This document shows, piece by piece, positions 53,725-64,000 of a DNA stretch of 64,000 nt. The notes below the pieces were generated by a model that was given only the letters and a program-made list of their open reading frames with translations, was not told the origin of the DNA and ran no database searches. How positions within the stretch are numbered: position 1 is the first letter of the stretch; the number at the start of each line of letters is the position of its first letter. The DNA comes from Mimachlamys varia (lineage: Eukaryota > Mollusca > Bivalvia > Pectinida > Pectinidae), in assembly GCA_947623455.1 (NCBI GenBank), contig OX392529.1, positions 57,555,186 to 57,619,185 on the forward strand, in the 5' to 3' direction. The translations under genes were made by a program, and so were the position numbers.

Positions 53725-54962
53725 ACGAGGAGTGTTCCAAAAATAATGTCACTAGCATCGGTGCTCATATAGCGGAAGTGCTTTTGTTCATTTTAATTTG
53801 CTCTGCCCTTCAAAATACTCTCCGCCAGCCAGAACACACCTTTTTAGCCGGTCAATCCATTTTTGGAAGCATTTTTCATACTCTTCAATGGGTACACCCA
53901 TCAGACACTGATAAACAACAGATCCAAGGGCATTTCTCGAATTGTATCTCCTTCCAGATAAATGATATTTAAGTTTTGGAAAGAGGAAATAGTCGCAGGG
54001 GGCCAAGTCTGGCGAATACGGAGGGTGCGGAAGGACGGTAACCTTCTCTGACTCCAAAAAGTCTGTCATAATACGTGCCTTGTGAGCGGGTGCATTATCA
54101 TGCAAAAGTCAGACATGCTTAAGTCCTGTTTTGGGACCGCGACTTTTGTAGAAGTTCTTCAACTTTCTCAGAAGAACGTTTTTATAGAACTTGCCTTTTG
54201 GCACCGGGATTTGAATAGCTGGACCCTTATTAGTGAACAAATAGCATACAAAACCTTCTTTACCGTTCGTATTCGTTTGGCAATACTTGGGCGTCTGGCA
54301 TTTTTAGTGGCCCATATTCGGTTGGCAACCTTCCGCTTTGGTTCAAAATAATACACCCAGGTCTCATCACCTTTGACTATATTATCAAAAGCCTTTTTAC
54401 TATATTTTGGGTACATTTTGAGAAGTTTTTTTGCCATTGTTACACGCGTCTTCTTTTGCTCATCCGTTAACAAATGGGGTATCCATCTTGCATTTATCGT
54501 TCTAACTTTTAGGTGTTTCTTCAAAATTGCATGAACTCTTGCTAACGACAAGTTTGTCATTCGAGCCAATTGTCTTACGGTGAATCGAGCATCAGTTTGG
54601 AGGATATTTCGGATTTTTTCTATGTTACCTTTGGTCGTAGTTGTTGCAGGACGACCTGGGTGAGCAGCATCTTTCAGTTGCTGCTGCCCAAGCACTAAAT
54701 TTACCTACCGACCTACAAACAGTACTGTGAGACATTTGGCCCTCCCCATAAATGCCACACACCTGGCGGTGAATATCTTCAGCCTTTATGCCGAGTAATG
54801 ACCTACCTTTTATATAGGCCCTATTTTCAAGATTTTTTCAGCTCGTTTTCCTGTCATTTTTTGTCTAGTCTAACGAATAGGCTATGAAACGATATACACT
54901 GTACCGAGGCCAGTGAACGTGTGGACGAGATATTTACCTGTGTCACGAGCCAGTGATCGATA
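53725..54962 (-). mobile_element. mariner transposon relic, copy 2 (5' end lost)
   Basis: The 3' terminal repeat (CGAGGAGTGTTCC, after TA) begins at 53725. Homology to copy 1 runs to about 54962, where it stops at ATCACTGGCTCG. About 65 bp including the 5' terminal repeat is missing. It lies inverted relative to copy 1, 31 kb away. Confidence 0.9.
53788..54857 (-). pseudogene. mariner transposase pseudogene, copy 2
   Basis: Two long pieces remain. 54168-54695 holds HPGRPATTTT, FTVRQLARMTNLSLARVHAI and the first catalytic Asp in GDETWVYYFEP. 53788-54105 holds HDNAPAHKA and PYSPDLAPCDYFLF. The last two Asp residues are 34 residues apart, the DD34D spacing of mariner. A frameshift separates the pieces (54105-54168), and a 1-nt insertion breaks the N-terminal part near 54690. 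It keeps the central region lost in copy 1 but cannot encode an intact enzyme. Confidence 0.9.
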
Positions 54963-54964
54963 GG

Positions 54965-57600
54965 TCTGAAGCGAATTAAATATTATTTATTTAAAGTGTG
55001 ATCTACTTTTGTTTTTTCTGCAATATATGTGTGTGGTCTCTTGTTTTTGTAAAGCCGAAATCGCTATTTTCCATACAGTCTTGTAGCTCGATTCCATACA
55101 GTAGAATGTCGAAAGGTGTACAATCATTGATTATGTTATGTTTGAAAAACAAAAACACTTTCGTTGATGTGGGTTTGAATTTGTTAACCAGTAAATACAG
55201 ACAAAATGCATAAACCGTGTGTCAGATGAGATATGCTAGTTAATTTTTGACATAACCCGTGATATTGTCGACTTTGGGCCACCGTAACCGTACTGATTCG
55301 ATACATTTTAATATGTTTTTATGATTAATTTTTAGAATATTTCAAGTTCATAACAAAGGTTGACCTAAATTTACTTAAACAATATCTGTTTTACAGTCAC
55401 CTCCGAAATGATGATAGTATACCGAAAACATGTCGGTGATCACAAGCATGTTATTTATTTATTTTGAGAGTTTTACGTCCTCACGTGGCCTTCTGACCTT
55501 CGGTGGACGATCACAAGCATGCTGTCATCGTGGATAATCAGTCTCGCTTCATTGATCGCTGTTTCCTCTATACCGTGTCGTTCGACCAGAGTGAAGGAAG
55601 ATAATTCCGTATTGTTACATGTCCGGTTTATTTCTCCGACTGTTACCAGCCAATCTGATTAAAATACATGCAAGTTTCATAACATATTCTTTCTTTAAAC
55701 AGTAGGACATGTCTGTATATAAATATACATTCAAAACCAATGTTTTTATACGTCGCTGCAAAACAAGTTTGTTAACTATAGGCAGCAATACATAATTACC
55801 ATCCAGCAATTCAACATTATTGCAAAACGCAATAAAAATAAAAAATGAAATGTAATGAATTTGCTTCCTTTGGTAAAGACGGTAGCTTTGTTCACTTGTT
55901 TCTGTCTGTTCATCACTTTATATAAACGAATAAATAGTTGTTCAACTGCGTTGCCGATATTATATATACCCTTTGTAACATATCATTATAAAAATTCAGA
56001 TGGAATAGGGAAAGCATTTTCTATCAGAATATCATTATTAATTCAATCCTTATATTGTTACCCGTTTGATCACCATCAGAACAGTTCGCCTGACCGTGTC
56101 CCGCGGGGACCTGATATTAACAGCTAGACCTGACAGACAGTATTTGTACTACGGTGGTTCATTTGTGTGTTTGATAACTCTGTCAGATAATCCTTTCTTT
56201 TCAATTATCGTCCTTTAAGCTCTTTTGTTAGACAAGTACACAAACCAATAACATCGTCAAAACCACTTTCGGTGACACCCAGCTTTAAAAGGAAAGAAAA
56301 GTAGTATAAAGCTCTAAGCTAGCCGTTAAGTGCTCCACATACAATCTTCTAGGGTTGAGTCAAATTCCATTACTGAAACCGTTTGTCAGAGATAATACAC
56401 ATATCCGTGTCATAACTTTTCAATTACTTGAAAATATCAAAAAAATAATTTTAAATCTATAATTGCATTCCGTTCCTGGTTGAGTCTCACATAATCTTTG
56501 CGTTATAGAAGTATGTTCAGATCTGAGCACTTGTGTTAGCGATTTAAAACCAACAGTTAACTATAAGAAATAAGAGAAAGTGGAGTGTCTAAAATCTAAC
56601 ATAAACATCTTCGTCAATTTCAGCGACCGAAATATGTTTCTAACTGTAACGTAACCCTTTAAGAGAAAACAGTTATAAATATTTCAAGATATAAATTACA
56701 CACATACATAAATCTGTCTTTTTAATTTTTCAGTAGATAATTATTTTTTAGTTTACAATTGGTCATAAACAATTCTCGTTGTGAAATCTACGCAGGGGTT
56801 TCACCATTTCGATATGTGCCTGACTAAAGAGGAAAACCAATTACAAGTGTATATACAGTGTAGGTACATAAACGGTTATAATTCAAGGACAGTAAAACAC
56901 AATATATGACTTGACAGATTTATAAGGCTTAAACGATTAAAGCGGTAATGGCCGATTGTTTACGGTCTTCTTTCTAGTACTGACTGTTAATAAGTTTACA
57001 AATCACACGGGATCCCGATAACGAATAGCATGTACCTAGTATTTTCGAGACATTTCTCCATATCAAATGATACTTGCATGCACGGGGTATTCATTCTTAT
57101 ATTACTGTAACTGTTTAAGTAATTCAAAATTTCAAAATGAAATTTTACAGAAATATCTGAAAGTTTAGGAATGTTTTTACTATTAAACGTCTTTTTTTCA
57201 TAAGGTCAACACATGTAGTCCTCATGCATTGTTTGATAAGAATGGGATTTAAAAGTAGGTGCTTGATTGTAAAGCTTGGTCTAATTATGATTAAAGCTTG
57301 ACTTGTATGCTGAATTAAATGTTCACGGTTGATTGTAGCTATATACTATGATACAGTACTGTCCTTTTAACACATCTGGCAATTGAACAATTCTAAGGTA
57401 CAAATTGTAAGTAGAATAAACTTTGCATTATTCACCCAGACTTTGTAAACTCATTCGTTTACAGCAATTTGACACTTCCCGAGTAAAGATTAATTTTCAA
57501 GACCTTTGTTTGGGTCTAAAATGTGCTGTAACTAATGCTCAGGTCCCCGTGTGTGTTACGTCACACAGGTTTACGTAATACGGATTTACGGTAATCATAG
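54965..57600. other. Intergenic region, no supported gene
   Basis: AT-rich, with short chance frames only. A GATCACAAGCATG string is duplicated near 55438 and 55509. No RNA gene seen. Confidence 0.5.
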
Positions 57601-57604
57601 CATG

Positions 57605-60600
57605 CCTTAAACAGTATATGTGTGTAATGACACTGGTACATACCCGTACCTTAGTTAATCTGTGTGTGTGTGTGTAATGACATTGGTACATACCCGTACC
57701 TTAGTTAATCTGTGTGTGTGTGTAATGACACTGGTACATACCTGTACCTTAGTTAATCTGTGTATGTGTGTAATGACATTGGTACATACCTGTACCTAAG
57801 TTAATCTGTGTATGTGTGTAATGACACTGGTACATACCTGTACCTTAGTTAATCTGTGTATGTGTGTAATGACATTGGTACATACCCGTACCTTAGTTAA
57901 TCTGTGTGTGTGTGTAATGACACTGGTACATACCCGTACGTTAGTTAATCTGTGTATGTGTGTAATGACACTGGTACATACCCGTACCTTAGTTAATCTG
58001 TGTGTGTGTGTAATGACACTGGTACATACCAATACCTTAGTTAATCTGTGTGTGTGTGTAATGACATTGGTACATACCCGTACCTAAGTTAATCTGTGTA
58101 TGTGTGTAATGACACTGGTACATACCCGTACCTTAGTTAATCTGTGTATGTGTGTAATGACATTGGTACATACCCGTACCTTAGTTAATCTGTGTGTGTG
58201 TAATGACACTGGTACATACCTGTACCTAAGTTAATCTGTGTATGTGTGTAATGACATTGGTACATACCTGTACCTTAGTTAATCTGTGTATGTGTGTAAT
58301 GACACTGGTACATACCTGTACCTTAGTTAATCTGTGTATGTGTGTAATGACACTGGTACATACCCGTACCTAAGTGAATCTGTGTATGTGTGTAATGACA
58401 CTGGTACATACCCGTACCTTAGTTAATCTGTGTGTGTGTAATGACATTGGTACATACCCGTACCTTAGTTAATCTGTGTATGTGTGTAATGACATTGGTA
58501 CATACCCGTACCTTAGTTAATCTGTGTATGTGTGTAATGACATTGGTACATACCTGTACCTTAGTTAATCTGTGTATGTGTGTAATGACATTGGTACATA
58601 CCTGTACCTTAGTTAATCTGTGTATGTGTGTAATGACATTGGTACATACCTGTACCTTAGTTAATCTGTGTATGTGTGTAATGACATTGGTACATACACG
58701 TACCTTAGTTAATCTGTGTATGTGTAATGACATTGGTACATACCTGTACCTTAGTTAATCTGTGTATGTGTGTAATGACACTGGTACATACCCGTACCTT
58801 AGTTAATCTCTGTGTGTGTAATGACATTGGTACATACCCGTACCTTAGTTAATCTGTGTATGTGTGTAATGACATTGGTACATACCTGTACCTTAGTTAA
58901 TCTCTGTGTGTGTAATGACACTGGTACATACCCGTACCTTAGTTAATCTCTGTGTGTGTAATGACACTGGTACATACCCGTACCTTAGTTAATCTGTGTA
59001 TGTGTGTAATGACATTGGTACATACCTGTACCTTAGTTAATCTGTGTATGTGTGTAATGACATTGGTACATACACGTACCTTAGTTAATCTGTGTATGTG
59101 TAATGACATTGGTACATACCTGTACCTTAGTTAATCTGTGTATGTGTGTAATGACACTGGTACATACCCGTACCTTAGTTAATCTCTGTGTGTGTAATGA
59201 CATTGGTACATACCCGTACCTTAGTTAATCTGTGTATGTGTAATGACACTGGTACATACCCGTACCTTAGTTAATCTGTGTATGTGTGTAATGACACTGG
59301 TACATACCCGTACCTTAGTTAATCTGTGTATGTGTGTAATGACATTGGTACATACCCTTACCTTAGTTAATCTGTGTGTGTGTGTAATGACATTGGTACA
59401 TACCCGTACCTTAGTTAATCTGTGTGTGTGTGTAATGACACTGGTACATACCCGTACCTTAGTTAATCTGTGTGTGTGTGTAATGACATTGGTACATACC
59501 TGTACCTTAGTTAATCTGTGTATGTGTAATGACATTGGTACATACCCGTACCTTAGTTAATCTGTGTATGTGTGTAATGACATTGGTACATACCCTTACC
59601 TTAGTTAATCTGTGTATGTGTAATGACATTGGTACATACCCGTACGTTAGTTAATCTGTATGTGTGTAATGACATTGGTACATACCCTTACCTTAGTTAA
59701 TCTGTGTATGTGTAATGACATTGGTACATACCCGTACGTTAGTTAATCTGTATGTGTGTAATGACATTGGTACATACCCGTACCTTAGTTAATCTGTGTA
59801 TGTGTGTAATGACATTGGTACATACCCGTACCTTAGTTAATCTGTGTATGTGTAATGACATTGGTACATACCCGTACGTTAGTTAATCTGTGTATGTGTA
59901 ATGACATTGGTACATACCCGTACCTTAGTTAATCTGTGTATGTGTGTAATGACATTGGTACATACCCGTACCTTAGTTAATCTGTGTATGTGTAATGGCA
60001 TTGGTACATACCCTTACCTTAGTTAATCTGTGTATGTGTGTAATGATATTGGTACATACCCGTACCTTAGTTAATCTGTGTATGTGTGTAATGACATTGG
60101 TACATACCCGTACCTAAGTCAATCTGTGTATGTGTGTAATGACATTGGTACATACCCGTACGTTAGTTAATCTGTATGTGTGTAATGACATTGGTACATA
60201 CCCGTACCTTAGTTAATCTGTGTATGTGTGTAATGACATTGGTACATACCCTTACCTTAGTTAATCTGTGTATGTGTGTAATGACATTGGTACATACCCG
60301 TACCTTAGTTAATCTGTGTGTGTGTAATGACACTGGTACATACCTGTACCTTAGTTAATCTGTGTATGTGTGTAATGACATTGGTACATACCCGTACGTT
60401 AGTTAATCTGTGTGTGTGTAATGACATTGGTACATACCCGTACCTAAGTTAATATGTGTATGTGTGTAATGACATTGGTACATACCCGTACGTTAGTTAA
60501 TCTGTGTGTGTGTAATGACATTGGTACATACCCGTACCTAAGTTAATCTGTGTATGTGTGTAATGACATTGGTACATACCCTTACCTTAGTTAATCTGTG

Positions 60601-63600
60601 TGTGTGTGTAATGACATTGGTACATACCCGTACCTTAGTTAATCTGTGTGTGTGTGTAATGACACTGGTACATACCCGTACCTTAGTTAATCTGTGTGTG
60701 TGTGTAATGACACTGGTACATACCTGTACCTTAGTTAATCTGTGTGTGTGTGTAATGACATTGGTACATACCCGTACCTTAGTTAATCTGTGTGTGTAAT
60801 GACATTGGTACATACCTGTACCTTAGTTAATCTGTGTGTGTGTGTGTGTGTGTAATGACATTGGTACATACCTGTACCTTAGTTAATCTGTGTGTGTGTG
60901 TGTGTGTAATGACATTGGTACATACCCGTACCTTAGTTAATCTGTGTGTGTGTGTAATGACATTGGTACATACCCGTACCTTAGTTAATCTCTGTATATG
61001 TGTGTAATGACACTGGTACATACCCGTACCTTAGTTAATCTGTGTGTGTGTGTGTAATGACACTGGTACATACCCGTACCTTAGTTAATCTGTGTGTGTG
61101 TGTGTAATGACATTGGTACATACCCGTACCTTAGTTAATCTGTGTATGTGTGTAATGACATTGGTACATACCCGTACCTTAGTTAATCTGTGTGTGTGTG
61201 TGTAATGACACTGGTACATACCCGTACCTTAGTTAATCTGTGTGTGTGTGTGTAATGACATTGGTACATACCCGTACCTTAGTTAATCTGTGTATGTGTG
61301 TAATGACATTGGTACATACCCGTACCTTAGTTAATCTGTGTGTGTGTGTGTAATGACACTGGTACATACCCGTACCTTAGTTAATCTGTGTGTGTGTGTG
61401 TAATGACACTGGTACATACCCGTACCTTAGTTAATCTGTGTGTGTGTGTAATGACATTGGTACATACCCGTACCTTAGTTAATCTGTGTGTGTGTAATGA
61501 CATTGGTACATACCCGTACCTAAGTTCATCTGTGTATGTGTAATGACATTGGTACATGTACCTGTACCTTAGTTAATCTGTGTGTGTGTGTTATGACATT
61601 GGTACATACCCTTACCTTAGTTAATCTGTGTGTGTGTAATGACATTGGTACATAACCGTACCTAAGTTAATCTGTGTATGTGTAATGACATTGGTACATA
61701 CCCGTACGTTAGTTAATCTGTGTGTGTGTAATGACATTGGTACATACCCGTACCTTAGTTAATCTCTGTGTATGTGTGTAATGACATTGGTACATACCCG
61801 TACCTAAGTTAATCTGTGTGTGTGTGTAATGACATTGGTAATACCCGTACCTTAGTTAATCTGTGTATGTGTAATGACATTGGTACATACCCGTACCTAA
61901 GTTAATCTGTGTATGTGTAATGACATTGGTACATACCCGTACGTTAGTTAATCTGTGTGTGTAATGACATTGGTACATACCCGTATCTAAGTTAATCTGT
62001 GTGTGTGTGTAATGACATTGGTACATACCCGTACCTTAGTTAATCTGTGTGTGTGTGTAATGACACTGGTACATACCCGTACCTTAGTTAATCTGTGAAT
62101 GTGTGTAATGACACTGGTACATACCCGTACCTTAGTTAATCTGTGTATGTGTAATGACATTGGTACATACCCGTACCTTAGTTAATCTGTGTATGTGTGT
62201 AATGACATTGGTACATACCCGTACCTTAGTTAATCTGTGTGTGTGTAATGACATTGGTACATACCCGTACCTTAGTTAATCTGTGTATGTGTGTAATGAC
62301 ATTGGTACATACCCGTACCTTAGTTAATCTGTGTATGTGTGTAATGACATTGGTACATACCCGTACCTTAGTTAATCTGTGTATGTGTAATGACATTGGT
62401 ACATACCCGTACCTTAGTTAATCTGTGTATGTGTGTAATGACATTGGTACATACCCGTACCTTAGTTAATCTGTGTGTGTGTGTGTAATGACACTGGTAC
62501 ATACCCGTACCTTAGTTAATCTGTGTGTGTGTGTGTAATGACACTGGTACATACCCGTACCTTAGTTCATCTGTGTGTGTGTGTAATGACATTGGTACAT
62601 ACCCGTACCTTAGTTAATCTGTGTGTGTGTAATGACATTGGTACATACCCGTACCTAAGTTCATCTGTGTATGTGTAATGACATTGGTACATGTACCTGT
62701 ACCTCAGTTAATCTGTGTGTGTGTGTTATGACATTGGTACATACCCTTACCTTAGTTAATCTGTGTGTGTGTAATGACATTGGTACATAACCGTACCTAA
62801 GTTAATCTGTGTATGTGTAATGACATTGGTACATACCCGTACGTTAGTTAATCTGTGTGTGTGTAATGACATTGGTACATACCCGTACCTTAGTTAATCT
62901 CTGTGTATGTGTGTAATGACATTGGTACATACCCGTACCTAAGTTAATCTGTGTGTGTGTGTAATGACATTGGTAATACCCGTACCTTAGTTAATCTGTG
63001 TATGTGTAATGACATTGGTACATACCCGTACCTAAGTTAATCTGTGTATGTGTAATGACATTGGTACATACCCGTACGTTAGTTAATCTGTGTGTGTAAT
63101 GACATTGGTACATACCCGTATCTAAGTTAATCTGTGTGTGTGTGTAATGACATTGGTACATACCCGTACCTTAGTTAATCTGTGTGTGTGTGTAATGACA
63201 CTGGTACATACCCGTACCTTAGTTAATCTGTGAATGTGTGTAATGACACTGGTACATACCCGTACCTTAGTTAATCTGTGTATGTGTAATGACATTGGTA
63301 CATACCCGTACCTTAGTTAATCTGTGTATATGTGTAATGACATTGGTACATACCCGTACCTTAGTTAATCTGTGTGTGTGTAATGACATTGGTACATACC
63401 CGTACCTTAGTTAATCTGTGTATGTGTGTAATGACATTGGTACATACCCGTACCTTAGTTAATCTGTGTATGTGTGTAATGACATTGGTACATACCCGTA
63501 CCTTAGTTAATCTGTGTATGTGTAATGACATTGGTACATACCCGTACCTTAGTTAATCTGTGTATGTGTGTAATGACATTGGTACATACCCGTACCTTAG

Positions 63601-64000
63601 TTAATCTGTGTATGTGTAATGACATTGGTACATACCCGTACCTTAGTTAATCTGTGTATGTGTGTAATGACATTGGTACATGCATGTACCTGTACCTTAG
63701 TTAATCTGTGTGTATGTGTAATGACATTGGTACATACCCGTACCTTAGTTAATCTGTGTGTGTGTGTAATGACATTGGTACATACCCGTACCTTAGTTAA
63801 TCTGTGTATGTGTGTAATGACATTGGTACATACCCGTACCTTAGTTAATCTGTGTATGTGTAATGACATTGGTACATACCCGTACCTTAGTTAATCTGTG
63901 TATGTGTGTAATGACATTGGTACATACCTCTACCTTAGTTAATCTGTGTATGTGTGTAATGACATTGGTACATAACCTTACCTTAGTTAATCTGTGTATG
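57605..64000. repeat. 44-48-bp minisatellite, about 135 copies, runs off the window
   Basis: The unit is TAATGACATTGGTACATACC, then CGTACCTTAGTTAATC, then a variable TGTGTATGTGTG stretch whose length sets the unit at 42-54 bp. GGTACATACCCGTACC is partly self-complementary (GGTAC/GTACC). From about 61270 a 1,135-bp block is duplicated. Open frames follow the 48-bp period and are not genes. The right end is beyond the window. Confidence 0.96.

Noticed and set aside
57796..63894. Frames of 60-108 codons on both strands
   Set aside because: Artefacts of the 48-bp unit; no coding constraint.

Overview
The window looks like nuclear DNA of an invertebrate, most likely a mollusc and probably a bivalve. 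The evidence is a spliced gene with GT-AG introns, AT-rich introns packed with minisatellites, two decayed mariner transposons, tRNA- and 5S-derived SINE-like elements, fragments of non-LTR retrotransposons, and intron repeats of a style I associate with bivalve genomes. The clade is inference; the eukaryotic gene structure is seen directly.

One clear gene dominates, on the plus strand from 5734 to 41772. I could assemble 20 coding exons by hand. Every junction keeps the reading frame, and the exons total 3,798 nt, giving 1,265 residues plus a stop. The product is a single-pass membrane receptor of the LDL-receptor/LRP type: signal peptide; three consecutive modules of a six-bladed YWTD-type beta-propeller followed by an EGF domain; one sushi (CCP) domain; a transmembrane helix with a KKK(R) stop-transfer; and a 185-residue cytoplasmic tail with NPAY, YAEL and PPAY motifs. 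I saw no LDL-receptor class A ligand-binding repeats. The propeller modules share exon-phase structure, so the gene grew by internal duplication.

Layout: 1-5650 is 5' flank with a foldback repeat and three minisatellites (31, 20 and 20 bp). 5683-5800 holds a candidate TATA box and exon 1. 5801-14383 is intron 1, with 59-bp and 22-bp arrays and a SINE-like element. 14384-35986 holds exons 2-17, interrupted by arrays of 49, 29, 31, 33 and 48 bp and by a mariner copy. 35987-39456 is intron 17, with a tandem element carrying hormone-receptor-like palindromes, a retrotransposon endonuclease fragment and a 24-bp array. 39457-41772 holds exons 18-20. 41807-42785 is a 37/43-bp array just behind the stop codon. 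43-48 kb is mostly plain, with a SINE and a 130-bp palindrome. 48.28-50.89 kb is a 33-bp array. 51175-51681 (minus) is an intact 168-codon frame that may be a small gene. 53.7-55.0 kb is a second mariner. 57.6-64 kb is a 44-48-bp array that runs off the window.

By my estimate about 43% of the window is tandem repeat, in at least 14 unrelated families. Long open frames inside the arrays are artefacts of repeat period and composition, and I do not annotate them as genes. The most unusual observations are the receptor's domain order and modular exon history, six perfect GGTCAnnnTGACC palindromes each paired with a DR1 half-site repeat in intron 17, minisatellite units that carry splice-site-like signals, and the large palindromes.
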